From an uncultured Tidjanibacter sp. (GTDB lineage: Bacteria; Bacteroidota; Bacteroidia; Bacteroidales; Rikenellaceae): a DNA stretch of 64,000 nt. Below the pieces are notes generated by a model. The model was not told the origin of the DNA and did not search any database. It saw nothing but the letters and a program-made list of their open reading frames with translations. The position numbers and the translations under genes are program-made. The stretch covers positions 62,001-126,000 of the forward strand of contig CANTVF010000004.1 in assembly GCA_947852905.1 (NCBI GenBank), given 5' to 3'. Shown here piece after piece: positions 9,678 through 19,218 of the stretch (the first letter of the stretch is position 1; the number at the start of each line of letters is the position of its first letter).

Positions 9678-11726
9678 ATGAAAAGGACAATGATCGTTTC
9701 TGCCCTGTTGGTAGCCGGCATGATCGGTATGACCGGTTGCGGCAACGAACAGAAAGGCAACGCAAAGGTTCCGGCGATAGATCCCGCCAACATGGACCTC
9801 TCCGTAAAACCGGGAACAGATTTCTATCTCTATTCGAACGGCGGCTGGATGCAGAAAAACCAGCTCAAACCGGAATATTCCCGCTACGGCATTTTCGATA
9901 TGCTGACCAACAACAACCTCGAACAGCTGCACGCAATAGTGGACGAAGTCCGCAGCGTCGAACAGCCCGCAGGCTCGTCGGCACAGAAGATAGCCACACT
10001 CTACAATCTCGGTATGGACAGCGTCACCCTCAACGCACAGGGCGCAGCTCCTATCCGTGCATATCTGGAGAGCATCGAGGCTATCAAGGATAACAAGGAA
10101 ATGACCGAAATGTTCGCCAAGATGCACAAACAGGGCTTCGCACCCTATTTCGTAACATTCGTAGACGCCGATGAGAAAAACAGCTCGATGAATATCGCCA
10201 CTCTCTATCAGGCCGGCCTCGGCATGGGCGACCGCGACTATTATCTCGGTAACGACGAAGATACCAAAGCCATTCGCGAAGCATACAAGAAATATATACA
10301 CGACCTGTTCGTGCTCGCCGGCTACGATGAAGCCACCGCAGAAAAAGCCGTCGCTTCCGTCATGAAGATCGAGAACAAGATCGCCAAAGCGTCGTACAGC
10401 CGCGAAGCTCTCCGCGACTCGCATAACAACTACACCAAGATGACTGCCGAAGCATGGAAGAAAGCCGACAAATCGTTCGACTGGGACACCTATTTCGCAG
10501 CCATGAATATCCCGATGAGCGATGAGATAGTAATCAAACAGACTGGCTTCTTCAATCAGCTCGCCAAAGACATGGCCGACGTAACTCTCGACGACCAGAA
10601 ACTTTATGCACAGTTCAACCTGATCAGCAATGCCGCTCCCTACCTCAGCGACGATTTCGTAAACACCAATTTCGAATTCAACGGTCGCGTAATGTCGGGA
10701 CGCGAACAGCTCCAACCCCGCTGGAAACGTGCCCTCAGCACTACCGAAGGCGCTATGGGCGAGGCTCTCGGCGAGCTCTATGTAGAGAAATATTTCCCGG
10801 CTTCCTCGAAAGAGAAGATGCTGGAACTCGTCCGTAACCTTCAGGGCGCCCTCAGCGAAAGGATAGCTCAACTGGAATGGATGAGCGACGAAACCAAAGC
10901 CCGCGCACAGGAAAAACTCGCCAACTTCTACGTGAAGATCGGCTATCCGGACGAATGGCGCGACTACTCGGCTCTGGAGATAAAAGGCGACGAATCCTAT
11001 TGGGCCAACATACTCCGCTCCAACGAATTCGAAATGAACGACATGCTCTCGAAAGCCGGCACACCGGTAGACAAGAACAAATGGCACATGAATCCGCAGA
11101 TGGTCAATGCATATTACAACCCGACCACCAACGAGATATGCTTCCCGGCCGGTATTCTCCAGCCTCCGTTCTTCAATCCCGATGCCGACGATGCCGTTAA
11201 CTACGGAGCCATAGGTGTCGTTATCGGTCACGAAATGACCCACGGATTCGACGACCAAGGCCGCAACTACGACAAAGACGGTAACATGAACGACTGGTGG
11301 ACCAAAGAGGACGCTGCCAAATTCAACGAAAGGGCACAGGTTCTCGTAGATCAGTTCAATGCGGTAGAGGTAGCCGACGGAGTATACGCCAACGGAGCGT
11401 TCACGCTCGGTGAAAACATCGCGGATCAGGGCGGTCTTCTCGTAGCCCGTCTGGCTTACGAAAACAGCCTTAAGGACAAGGAACGTCCCGCACCTATAGA
11501 CGGACTCACCGACGCGCAGCGCTTCTACATAGCCTACGCAAGCGTATGGGCACAGAACATACGTCCTGAAGAAATTCTGCGTCTCACCAAAATAGACCCG
11601 CACGCCCTCGGCGTCAACCGCGTCAACGTCACCCTGCGCAACATCGACGACTTCTACGAAGCATTCGACATAGTAGAAGGCGACCCGATGTACCTCGCAC
11701 CGGAAAAGAGGGTCAACGTCTGGTAA
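9678..11726 (+). CDS. M13 family (neprilysin/PepO-like) zinc metallopeptidase, lipoprotein
   Basis: 682 residues from ATG 9678; the longer frame from 9633 would start inside the promoter region. A signal peptide ends in the lipobox GMTGC (Cys about residue 18), so export and lipid anchoring are expected. The zinc site HExxH is in VIGHEMTHGFDDQG near residue 518, and the third ligand is in ENIADQGG near 580. The substrate-binding NAYYNPTTNEICFPAGIL lies near 475. M13 enzymes are oligopeptidases that cleave peptides on the amino side of hydrophobic residues. It is monocistronic, with its own promoter and a terminator after it. Confidence 0.95.
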   Translation: MKRTMIVSALLVAGMIGMTGCGNEQKGNAKVPAIDPANMDLSVKPGTDFYLYSNGGWMQKNQLKPEYSRYGIFDMLTNNNLEQLHAIVDEVRSVEQPAGSSAQKIATLYNLGMDSVTLNAQGAAPIRAYLESIEAIKDNKEMTEMFAKMHKQGFAPYFVTFVDADEKNSSMNIATLYQAGLGMGDRDYYLGNDEDTKAIREAYKKYIHDLFVLAGYDEATAEKAVASVMKIENKIAKASYSREALRDSHNNYTKMTAEAWKKADKSFDWDTYFAAMNIPMSDEIVIKQTGFFNQLAKDMADVTLDDQKLYAQFNLISNAAPYLSDDFVNTNFEFNGRVMSGREQLQPRWKRALSTTEGAMGEALGELYVEKYFPASSKEKMLELVRNLQGALSERIAQLEWMSDETKARAQEKLANFYVKIGYPDEWRDYSALEIKGDESYWANILRSNEFEMNDMLSKAGTPVDKNKWHMNPQMVNAYYNPTTNEICFPAGILQPPFFNPDADDAVNYGAIGVVIGHEMTHGFDDQGRNYDKDGNMNDWWTKEDAAKFNERAQVLVDQFNAVEVADGVYANGAFTLGENIADQGGLLVARLAYENSLKDKERPAPIDGLTDAQRFYIAYASVWAQNIRPEEILRLTKIDPHALGVNRVNVTLRNIDDFYEAFDIVEGDPMYLAPEKRVNVW

Positions 11727-11782
11727 CACATCTCGGTGCGTCATTCGCACATCATATAACAACAAACACGAAACCGTTATCG

Positions 11783-11820
11783 GAGGCGGCGCTCACAGAG
11801 AGTGCCGCCCCCGTTTTTTT
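11783..11820 (+). terminator. Rho-independent terminator of the M13 peptidase gene
   Basis: The GC-rich stem GGCGGCGCTC / GAGTGCCGCC has one mismatch and a 6-nt loop, followed by a run of seven T. It sits 57 bp after the stop codon. Confidence 0.8.
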
Positions 11821-11893
11821 ATTACGGCAATACGGGCAACCGGACTCAATAGTCAAAAATCAAAATGTACCCGCAACTAACGACTCTTTTCGC

Positions 11894-11901
11894 TACATTT
11901 G
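11894..11901 (+). promoter_or_regulatory. Bacteroidota -7 promoter box upstream of tag
   Basis: TACATTTG matches TAnnTTTG. It is about 170 bp before the tag start, which implies a long leader or an additional closer promoter. Confidence 0.45.
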
Positions 11902-12064
11902 CAAAGACGGAACATAAATCTCCGGATATTATCCTTATCCCGCATCGGCACTACATAAGCCCCATGCGAACAATATACCGCAGACAGGAAAGATGCGAAC
12001 AGATATCGCCACAGCTTTACACTGTTGCAGACAATAAAGAATATAAGGAAAATTACGAATCGAC

Positions 12065-12637
12065 ATGGAAGATATGATAAACGGACGTTGCGGCTGGTGC
12101 GGCACAGACGAACTTTATGTGAGATACCATGACCAAGAATGGGGACGACCGGTTACGGACGATAAGACGTTATTCGAGTTCCTGGTACTCGAAAGTGCTC
12201 AAGCGGGCTTGAGCTGGATAACTATTCTCCGAAAACGCGAAGGCTACCGCAAAGCCTTTCACGGTTTCGACGCAGAATCGGTAGCACGAATGACAGACGA
12301 CGACGTCAGGCGATTGATGCAATTCGACGGTATCGTTCGCAACAGTCTCAAAATCAAAGCCACGATAACGAATGCACGGTTGTTCCTCGAAATACAAAAG
12401 GAATTCGGCAGTTTCTACGAATATACGCTGTCTTTCTTTCCGGACAGAAAACCGATCATCAACACTTTCCGGTCATTGACTGAAATACCCACATCGTCGC
12501 CCGAATCGGATGCCATGAGCAAGGACATGAAAAAGCGCGGGTTCAAATTCTTCGGAACAACGATTTGTTATGCCCATTTACAGGCCACCGGGTTCATCAA
12601 CGACCATCTGACAGACTGCATCTGCCGTAAAGGATAG
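12065..12637 (+). CDS. tag: DNA-3-methyladenine glycosylase I
   Basis: 190 residues, the family's usual length. It removes 3-methyladenine from alkylated DNA. The N-terminal RCGWCGTDELYVRYHDQEWG, the active-site region LFEFLVLESAQAGLSWITIL and LRKREGYRKAFHGFD are diagnostic of Tag. The zinc site of the family (N-terminal Cys and His, C-terminal His and Cys) is represented by CGWC and the DHLTDCICR tail. ATG 12065 is used, though ATG 12074 is possible. The last seven codons overlap the first copy of a 43-bp tandem repeat, so the extreme C-terminus may be derived from the repeat. An AlkD-like gene lies nearby at 13.3 kb. Confidence 0.95.
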   Translation: MEDMINGRCGWCGTDELYVRYHDQEWGRPVTDDKTLFEFLVLESAQAGLSWITILRKREGYRKAFHGFDAESVARMTDDDVRRLMQFDGIVRNSLKIKATITNARLFLEIQKEFGSFYEYTLSFFPDRKPIINTFRSLTEIPTSSPESDAMSKDMKKRGFKFFGTTICYAHLQATGFINDHLTDCICRKG

Positions 12638-12713
12638 TACTTCACATACGACCGGACATAGCATCTGCCGTAAAGGATAGTACTCCACATACGACCGGAC
12701 ATAGCATCTGCCG
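12619..12713. repeat. 43-bp tandem direct repeat at the 3' end of tag
   Basis: Two nearly identical 43-bp units (12619-12661 and 12662-12704, one C/T difference) are followed by a 9-bp partial third unit. The first unit contains the tag stop codon, so the array begins inside the coding sequence and extends into the intergenic region. Confidence 0.9.
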
Positions 12714-13292
12714 CTATCCGGCAATAGACAACGTCAGGAAATTGTCCGGAACAAGTCCCTATCGGAAATACGCGCATACCCTTGCTGCGGGTTATGTTTG
12801 CACTCTCTCCGAAAAACTTTCGGCAAACGGGTATATCCATTTCCACTTATCGGCAAACACGGCAACGAAAATCATGCAAACGTTTTCGTTACCCAAACGA
12901 CATCAGTCTAAATGACACGCATCAGTTTGCCTTACCTCTTCCGATATTCGCATATAATATAAGTCTCGACATAGGTTACATTAGAAACCCATATCGAGAC
13001 TTATCCGATAACATGACATGCCGCCCCCGAACGTGGACGCCGCATATATTTATAAACAATCGCAAATATCCGACACACGACTCCGTTCAGTCGTGAACAA
13101 CTAACCGTACCGAAAAATCCGTTTCTACCAGAAGCCGGCAGCCGTACGCAGTCGACACCGCCGAAAATACAGATAATGGAATGCAGCCAACGTTTTCAGC
13201 TCCGATTGAGCAACGTGTTAGTCTCATTCTTTTAAGCAATGCTCCATGTAAAATTGCCTGACTCCGTACCAACCGTTGCGGCTCGACTACAG
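12714..13292. other. Intergenic region with an orphan promoter box and a long inverted repeat
   Basis: No supported gene is seen. A TAnnTTTG match (TATGTTTG, 12793-12800) reads rightward without a coding sequence after it. It is followed by a small hairpin, CCGAAA-AAC-TTTCGG (12809-12823). A long inverted repeat lies at 12961-13002: arms AAGTCTCGACATAGGTT and its complement with two mismatches, 8-nt loop. The spacing would fit a non-coding transcript of about 200 nt, but this is inference. Confidence 0.35.
12961..13002. repeat. Long inverted repeat (17-bp arms)
   Basis: Arms 12961-12977 and 12986-13002 pair with two mismatches around an 8-nt loop. No T tract flanks it in either direction, so it is not a standard intrinsic terminator. 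Confidence 0.75.
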
Positions 13293-13862
13293 CTACGCCT
13301 CAATTTCGAGGCGAAACATCAGATTTTCTGCCGCATTACGCACCAATGCATCCTCCGAACGGACAAATTCAGATGCAATATCCACGAACTTATCTTTGCG
13401 CGCGTTTCCGAGAACAACCATTCGCGCCACCGTGAGCAATGCACAATACTGAAGCAGCACGGGAGCCTTATCATCCAACCACGCATCCACGATATCATCG
13501 CCGACCGCACTGCGCGACAACAACGAAAACGCAAGATTCTCGGCCAACTCCGCATTCGTAACCCCCGCACCCCAGAATGCCAACTCCTCGGCAGTAACCG
13601 CCATGGGGTCGGCTATGACATAAGCGGCCAGTCGCAGTTCCCGGATCTGCTGCCCGTAAAGAAACTTTGCGAACTCATGGTCCGGAGCGAATCCCTGCGC
13701 AGCCGTGCGCACCGCATGCAGACTGACGCCCCAATTACACGGATAATGAATTCCGCGTCTCTCCATGCTTTCGGTCACGGCACCGTTCATATTACGTTTG
13801 AGCACACGCATCAACGCCGCCATTTTACCGGTGTTGCCTCCGGCTCTCACCTCCGACGACAT
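13293..13862 (-). CDS. AlkD-like DNA alkylation repair protein (HEAT-repeat family)
   Basis: 189 residues from ATG 13862, which overlaps the upstream stop as TAATG and so indicates translational coupling. The protein is mostly helical. Characteristic family stretches are CNWGVSLHAVRTAAQGF near residue 45 and DHEFAKFLYGQQIRELRLAA followed by IADP near 65-90, as in the DNA_alkylation (AlkC/AlkD) superfamily. Members bind alkylated bases with HEAT-like repeats. Whether this one is catalytically active cannot be judged, because the aromatic/acidic pocket residues are not certain by eye. Tag, encoded nearby, has a related repair role. Confidence 0.75.
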   Translation of the reverse strand: MSSEVRAGGNTGKMAALMRVLKRNMNGAVTESMERRGIHYPCNWGVSLHAVRTAAQGFAPDHEFAKFLYGQQIRELRLAAYVIADPMAVTAEELAFWGAGVTNAELAENLAFSLLSRSAVGDDIVDAWLDDKAPVLLQYCALLTVARMVVLGNARKDKFVDIASEFVRSEDALVRNAAENLMFRLEIEA

Positions 13863-14773
13863 TACCACGCGCTTTTTACCGCCAACACTGTCCTCACTCC
13901 GTACTGAAGAACGGGAATAGTGGCCGAACCGAGTTCATCGCGTCCCAACACGACACGACACTCAACCATATCCGGCACAGCGAACTCCGCCTCGCCCGAC
14001 TTGGGATTACCGCGACGCGATGCTGGATACAATGCAGCGGCAACCCCCTGAGGCCGGCACTCCAGAACTACAGGCTCGCCGGACAAATCGTCTGAAGGCA
14101 ACAGCCCTGTATCCTCCCTGAAACGGCACACGACGGCCGTCATTTCCCCCGCCACGGGAGTGATGCAATAACGCACCGTATATGTCGTTTCGGTCTGTTT
14201 ACCGAAGAAAAGTTCCATATACTCTTTCTCCATGCGATCCATACGTCTCAATGCCGGCTCCAATCCTGCCCCGAATATGGTCTCGGCATACTGTCCGGTA
14301 ATCATCTCCGTCTTTCTTTTACGCAGGTCGAAAATAGTCCGCGCAGCCTCCTCTACCGAAGGATTGGCTGCCGACATCCTGTCGGGCAATACCTTAGGAA
14401 AGTCCGCACCCTCTCCGTCGACGACCATTACCGTTTTAGGCTCAGGCAATTCTCCGGGCGACATATCGGCAGGATGCGCCGGATCGTAATAACTAACCCT
14501 CGCAGAACGTAACGTATAAGTCTCCTTGTCCGCCAAAGGAGCTATCACGCCGAAATATTTCTGTGCATAACGTGCATAAGGTCCCGTCTTCACGACCTCC
14601 CTCGTCACGGTAATATCAATTACCACCGTAGTGGAAGGAATCATGCGCACCATAGTTCCGTACTCTCCGGGTACCTCCCCAATGCGTATAAGGTCGAGCG
14701 TCTGCCCTTCGGCCGGCACTCCGCCCAAAGCTGCCATCGCAAGGGCTGCCAACATATAACCGATCTTTTTCAT
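13862..14773 (-). CDS. DUF4831 family secreted protein
   Basis: 303 residues from ATG 14773, chosen because it begins a clean signal peptide (MKKIGYMLAALAMAALGG, cleavage near PAEGQ). The longer frame adds a non-conserved 23-residue lead. The middle contains PYARYAQKYFGVIAPLADKE and TIFDLRKRKTEMITGQYAE, patterns I recognise from the DUF4831 family of Bacteroidota periplasmic or outer-membrane-associated proteins of unknown function. It is translationally coupled to the downstream AlkD-like gene, although no functional link is obvious. Confidence 0.75.
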   Translation of the reverse strand: MKKIGYMLAALAMAALGGVPAEGQTLDLIRIGEVPGEYGTMVRMIPSTTVVIDITVTREVVKTGPYARYAQKYFGVIAPLADKETYTLRSARVSYYDPAHPADMSPGELPEPKTVMVVDGEGADFPKVLPDRMSAANPSVEEAARTIFDLRKRKTEMITGQYAETIFGAGLEPALRRMDRMEKEYMELFFGKQTETTYTVRYCITPVAGEMTAVVCRFREDTGLLPSDDLSGEPVVLECRPQGVAAALYPASRRGNPKSGEAEFAVPDMVECRVVLGRDELGSATIPVLQYGVRTVLAVKSAW

Positions 14774-14926
14774 AACCGCGATATTTATATTGTCGATATA
14801 ATCCATGAAATTCCGGACACAGCACGCCGCGTTCAGTGCCAACGTCCTGCTATTTCCGGATGCGCCGGAACATTCAAGTCTTTTACAAAGCTAACTCTTT
14901 TTACCAGAATACGTCCCGGATACAGA

Positions 14927-15673
14927 TTAAAATTTCAGATAAAAGTCGCGCGTCAGCGCCGCATACTCCTCGGTATAATGCCCGCCGGGACTGTTTTCTA
15001 TGACCAGCCGGTCGACCGTTCCATGTCCGGAAGCATTTTCTTCCCGCACCAGTTCCAGCATGACGCGCTTCGGCGGCAGTGTCGGCAAAGAGTGCACATA
15101 AGTCCGTCGTGCCGGGACGAGTCCGCGCGCGGCGGCTACCGCCACGAAAAAAGCCTCGTTGTCGGCCGGCAGTATGACCGAAAACATACCGTCGGCACCC
15201 AGCAGCCTCGCGACGCAATCCGCCAGATCGCCGTAAGTCAGTTCCCGCGCATGACGCGCCGCGGTACGCGCTGCCGACGGCGAAGAGAGCGAATCCACGA
15301 ACCACGGCGGATTGGCAACTATATGATCGTAAAGTCCGCCGTCCTCCGGAACGAAATCGTGTACGTCCGCATGGTATATCCCTATCCTGTCTCCCCACGG
15401 CGATGCCGCAACGTTCTCACGCGCCTGTCCCGCACTTCCGGCATCTATCTCCACCGCGTCTATCCTCACGTTCCCACCGCCCGCAACACATTCGGTACGC
15501 TGGGCGATCATCAGGGCGATCAATCCCGTACCGGTACCTATATCCAGATACCGCCGGTGAGACGTCACGATCCGCGCCCATGCACCTATCAACACGCCGT
15601 CGGTACCGACTTTCATGGCCGCACCGTTCTGAGCTATACAGAAACGCTTGAATCTGAACCAACCGTTACCCAA
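14927..15673 (-). CDS. trmN6: tRNA1(Val) (adenine(37)-N6)-methyltransferase TrmN6
   Basis: 248 residues. A class I SAM-dependent methyltransferase: motif I is YLDIGTGTGLIALMIAQR (near residue 43), and the N6-adenine motif IV is NPPW in HIVANPPWFVDS (near 122). The N-terminal FRFKRFCIAQNGAAMKVGTD is typical of the YfiC/TrmN6 group, with K-V-G-T-D preceding motif X. It methylates A37 of valine tRNA in E. coli; the same role is inferred here. The gene stands alone, with intergenic sequence on both sides. Confidence 0.88.
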   Translation of the reverse strand: MGNGWFRFKRFCIAQNGAAMKVGTDGVLIGAWARIVTSHRRYLDIGTGTGLIALMIAQRTECVAGGGNVRIDAVEIDAGSAGQARENVAASPWGDRIGIYHADVHDFVPEDGGLYDHIVANPPWFVDSLSSPSAARTAARHARELTYGDLADCVARLLGADGMFSVILPADNEAFFVAVAAARGLVPARRTYVHSLPTLPPKRVMLELVREENASGHGTVDRLVIENSPGGHYTEEYAALTRDFYLKF

Positions 15674-15847
15674 ACCGCAAAAATTTACCTAAGAAACCCT
15701 GCATCGACAACCAGCGACCATGCCACTATCGCGCAAAGGCTATCTTTATACGATACAAAATACGAAAATCGGACTCTCACATCCGCCGTCAGAAGCTCCA
15801 AACGCACGTCATGCATTCAACGGCTATCGCAGCGCTACGGTCTGCAA

Positions 15848-16621
15848 TCAATGCCGATACTCTATAAGACGTTTCTCCATGGTTACCGCATCCGCCGGAC
15901 TGTCATCTACGGTCACGTATTTCACACGACATATCCAGTTTCCGCAATTGTCGACCGCAATATAATCATACGTTTCACAAGACCCGACTACACCATTCGA
16001 AGTCTTTGCCGTAAGGAGCTTCCCGTCACCGTCATATTCATATTCCGTCACGCTTTTGCCGCGGCCGTCGTTCCACTCGCATGTTTCACGTACTATCCGC
16101 CCTTTACGCATCGTACTACGGACCATAGACGACACTCCGTCGGGATACGTCGTCAGTATTTCGCTGCGGCGACCGTTACGCCGCATTGTAGTTCGCAATA
16201 GCTCTCCCTCCTGCGAATATTCGCGCTCGGTACCGTTGCTATCCTCATCGTATTCGATTACCGACATTCGGTCTGCACCGTATCTTACCGAATGCACCGC
16301 CACGCTATCCTGACGACCGTCGGCATCATAATACACCTCGTGCCATTCGGACAATCCTCCGTCCGCACCCCGTATCTCCCGGTAGACCTCACGCCCGGCA
16401 TCGTCTGTCCGCACCATAACACTGCCCAGAAAACGACCGGCCTCCGCCTTTCCGTCATTCTCCGCGACATCGAAATACATTGTAGTGACACTCGCCGCAT
16501 TGTCCACGTCAAGTCCGACGGCTCCATACGACCCGCCGCAGGCGCAAAGACACACGACTGCCGCAACGACAGCGACCGCCTCCACAAAAAAATATGATAC
16601 CTTACCGGACATGACCGTCAT
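15848..16621 (-). CDS. Lipoprotein with YD-like repeats, function unknown
   Basis: 257 residues. A signal peptide ends in the lipobox VCLCACGG, so lipid anchoring is predicted. The body contains several short tyrosine-aspartate units (VYYDADGRQD, IEYDEDSNGT, YEYDGDGKLL) resembling the RHS/YD repeats that make extended beta structure. ATG 16621 overlaps the stop of the upstream TIGR02757 gene as ATGA, so it is the last gene of a coupled leftward operon (folP, lolD, TIGR02757, lipoprotein). No enzymatic residues are evident, and the name of the family is not clear. Confidence 0.8.
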   Translation of the reverse strand: MTVMSGKVSYFFVEAVAVVAAVVCLCACGGSYGAVGLDVDNAASVTTMYFDVAENDGKAEAGRFLGSVMVRTDDAGREVYREIRGADGGLSEWHEVYYDADGRQDSVAVHSVRYGADRMSVIEYDEDSNGTEREYSQEGELLRTTMRRNGRRSEILTTYPDGVSSMVRSTMRKGRIVRETCEWNDGRGKSVTEYEYDGDGKLLTAKTSNGVVGSCETYDYIAVDNCGNWICRVKYVTVDDSPADAVTMEKRLIEYRH

Positions 16622-17394
16622 TTATCTTTCAGATAACCGTCTATCCCCGCACCGAAAAGGGCGAAATCGTATTTCACCGGATCGGCCGGATCGAATCCGC
16701 GCAGAGTTTCCGTAACCTCTTCCACCGCACGCCAGTCGTTCTGCCTACGTTCCATAAGTCCCAACGCACGCGACATGTTGCCGCTGTGAACGTCTAGCGG
16801 TAAATAGAGCGCCGAAGCCGGAATACGTTTCCACATGCCGAAATCCACTCCGCGGCCGTCGTCGCGTACCATCCAACGCAAGTACATGTTCAGACGTTTA
16901 CACGACGCCTTCTTGTCTATCGACGACACGTGTTTCTCGCAATGCACCGGATGTTCGGCAGCGAAAAACTCGCGACGGAACTCCGACAATACCTGCCTGA
17001 GATCGCCGCAAGCCTCGTAACGGTCCTCGAAGAAACGGCCTATGCCTCCCTTCTCGGCATACATGCGACGCATGGCACGCACGAACGCAGCGAAATCGTG
17101 TCCGTTGAAAGTCCTGTGCACGAACTTCTCCAGCGTCCGCAACTCGTCGTCGGACGCATTCATGGTAAAATCGTAAGGGACGTCGTCCATGAACTGCATC
17201 ATTCTGCGGCAGCTCTTCACTATGGCCTTGCGATTGCCCCACGCTATGGTCGCGGCCAGAAAGCCGGCTATCTCGCGATCCTCCCTGCCGGTATACATAT
17301 GCGGCACCGATATGGGGTCGTCGGCTATGAAGTCCGGAGTATTGTATTTGTCATGGAGCGCATCGAGCAACTCCTTCAGTTCATTCCTTTCCAT
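16618..17394 (-). CDS. TIGR02757 family protein
   Basis: 258 residues from ATG 17394; a GTG at 17433 overlapping the lolD stop is an alternative start. Typical stretches of this Bacteroidota-wide family are the N-terminal LLDALHDKYNTPDFIADDPI, then REDREIAGFLAATIAWGNRK near residue 40, and KRLNMYLRWMVRDDGRGVDFG near 165. The last has the look of a DNA glycosylase/HhH-related fold. The biochemical role is not established. It is coupled with lolD upstream and the lipoprotein downstream. Confidence 0.85.
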   Translation of the reverse strand: MERNELKELLDALHDKYNTPDFIADDPISVPHMYTGREDREIAGFLAATIAWGNRKAIVKSCRRMMQFMDDVPYDFTMNASDDELRTLEKFVHRTFNGHDFAAFVRAMRRMYAEKGGIGRFFEDRYEACGDLRQVLSEFRREFFAAEHPVHCEKHVSSIDKKASCKRLNMYLRWMVRDDGRGVDFGMWKRIPASALYLPLDVHSGNMSRALGLMERRQNDWRAVEEVTETLRGFDPADPVKYDFALFGAGIDGYLKDK

Positions 17395-17429
17395 ACGGTA
17401 TTCATTTCCCGCCGCGAAGGGGCGGCATG

Positions 17430-18086
17430 TCACTGTTCCACTATATGACCGTCGCTCATGACTATGCGCCGGTCGCTCATATGCGCCAGACCGTCATCAT
17501 GAGTGACTATTACGACCGTCTGACCCAACTTGTCGCGCAACTCGAAAAACAGACGATGAATCTCTTCGCGGTTACGGGAATCCAGATTGCCGGAAGGCTC
17601 GTCGGCCAGCAATACCGACGGCGAATTTACGAGCGCCCTCGCAATCGCCACCCGCTGCTGCTCTCCGCCCGAAAGTTCCGCCGGTTTATGCGACGCCCTG
17701 TGCGCCATACCGAGCATATCGAGCAATTCCCGCGCACGCGCTTCGACCTCGCCGCGGTCACGACGGCCTATATAGCCCGGCATGCATACATTCTCGAACG
17801 CGGTGAACTCCGGCAGCAAGTGGTGGAACTGGAATACGAATCCTATCCTTCGGTTGCGAAAATCGGACAACTCCCTGTCGCTAAGACGACCAGTAGGTAT
17901 TCCGTCTATTCTCACCTCGCCGCTGTCGGCAGCGCTCAACGTACCGAGTATCTGAAGCAGCGTGGTCTTTCCGGCTCCGCTGGCGCCCACGATACAAACC
18001 ACCTCGCCGCGCTCTACGGTCAGCGACACACCTTTAAGCACCTCCAGTCCGCCGTAGCTCTTATGCACATCGACGGCATCTATCAT
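17430..18086 (-). CDS. lolD: ABC transporter ATP-binding protein, LolD-like
   Basis: 218 residues from ATG 18086 (the frame extends 7 codons further up). It is a complete ABC ATPase: Walker [12 protein letters not shown] (near residue 37), Q-loop [10 protein letters not shown], signature [15 protein letters not shown] (near 138), Walker [10 protein letters not shown] and the H-loop VIVTHD. The length and [18 protein letters not shown] fit the LolD/MacB subfamily, which drives lipoprotein release from the inner membrane. The permease partner is not in this window, so the lipoprotein-sorting role is inferred from the subfamily. Confidence 0.85.
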   Translation of the reverse strand: MIDAVDVHKSYGGLEVLKGVSLTVERGEVVCIVGASGAGKTTLLQILGTLSAADSGEVRIDGIPTGRLSDRELSDFRNRRIGFVFQFHHLLPEFTAFENVCMPGYIGRRDRGEVEARARELLDMLGMAHRASHKPAELSGGEQQRVAIARALVNSPSVLLADEPSGNLDSRNREEIHRLFFELRDKLGQTVVIVTHDDGLAHMSDRRIVMSDGHIVEQ

Positions 18087-18225
18087 CTTGTAACTGTCTC
18101 TTCCCATTCCAATCCGTCACCGTACCGCAGCACGGCAATATTTTATTACCACAAATACCCCGCAGACGCCCTTTCGGACAACGGCAATCAGCCGTACCGT
18201 CTCCTCACCGTTCTGCGGCAGCCCG

Positions 18226-19074
18226 TCAGCGCACAGTCTCGTCCGACATGTAATAACCGAACAGCTTTACAGTCTCGACCGCAGCCTTGACATCGTGTAC
18301 GCGCAGTATGGCCGCGCCCTGCCTCAGACACTCCCAATGAAGCGCCGTCGTTCCGTTCAACGCCTCCGCAGGTGTTATATCGAGTACTTTATAAATCATA
18401 GACTTGCGCGACACTCCGGCCAATACCGGATAGCCGAGCGAAACTATGCTATCCATACCGGCCAGAAGATCGTAATTCTGCCGAGTAGTCTTGGCGAAAC
18501 CGAATCCCGGATCGAGTATTATCTGAGATATGCCTGCACGCCGTGCAGCCTCGGCACGCGATGCGAGATAAGAGGCCACTTCGGCCGCAATATCTCCGTA
18601 CTGCGTCCGCCGTTGCATATCGGCCGGCGTACCTCGCATGTGCATGGCTATATAAGGCACTCCGAACGATGCGGCGACATCCATGATACGGGGATCGAGT
18701 TCTCCGGCCGAAATGTCGTTGACGATACATGCCCCGAATTTATCCAACACTCCCGCGGCCACACCGCTACGGAAAGTATCCAACGACACCGGCATGTCCG
18801 GCAACACTTCGCGTATAATACCAACGGCCTGAGACACGCGGCGCAACTCCTCCTCTGCTGATACGTCGTCCGCACCCGGCCGGGAAGAATATCCGCCGAC
18901 ATCTATTATGTCGGCGCCCTCTGCCGCCGCCTGCATCACCCTTTCGCGTATAGCTTCGGCCTCCTGAGTCCGACTTCCGCTATAGAACGAATCCGGCGTC
19001 ACGTTTACGATAGCCATGACGGCAGGACGACCGGATAAAATCTCCCGACCGCCTATATTGATTCCTGTACACAT
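18226..19074 (-). CDS. folP: Dihydropteroate synthase
   Basis: 282 residues. It condenses p-aminobenzoate with the pterin diphosphate in folate synthesis and is the sulfonamide target. Both family signatures are present: AIVNVTPDSFYSGSRT near residue 22, and ADIIDVGGYSSRPGAD near 54. Further motifs are VSLDTFRSGVA, VNDIS, and the C-terminal DPGFGFAKT and GVSRKSMI (pterin and phosphate binding). It is the first gene of a leftward cluster with lolD. The window also encodes thyA and a dihydrofolate reductase at 39-40 kb, the consumer end of the pathway. Confidence 0.96.
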   Translation of the reverse strand: MCTGINIGGREILSGRPAVMAIVNVTPDSFYSGSRTQEAEAIRERVMQAAAEGADIIDVGGYSSRPGADDVSAEEELRRVSQAVGIIREVLPDMPVSLDTFRSGVAAGVLDKFGACIVNDISAGELDPRIMDVAASFGVPYIAMHMRGTPADMQRRTQYGDIAAEVASYLASRAEAARRAGISQIILDPGFGFAKTTRQNYDLLAGMDSIVSLGYPVLAGVSRKSMIYKVLDITPAEALNGTTALHWECLRQGAAILRVHDVKAAVETVKLFGYYMSDETVR

Positions 19075-19218
19075 ATCATCGAAAGGAAAAATTAAACTTT
19101 ACACCGTACAGACACGACCTCGTTACCGCTATATCAATAATCCCGGCATACGCACCTACATTGCATACGGCCGGCGACGACGCTAAAAACAGCTATACCG
19201 CAACGGCACGCATACCGC

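Noticed and set aside
9663-11765. A 700-codon open frame on the minus strand
   Set aside because: It is fully antisense to the M13 peptidase gene, whose product has all family motifs. The antisense translation is repetitive (many V/F/H/Y) and typical of a codon-bias shadow.
12619-12713. CRISPR or attachment-site repeat
   Set aside because: Repeats are directly abutting with no spacers, and no cas or integrase gene is nearby.
12782-13096. A 104-codon plus-strand frame downstream of tag
   Set aside because: It starts inside the putative promoter region, has an erratic amino-acid composition and crosses the long inverted repeat.
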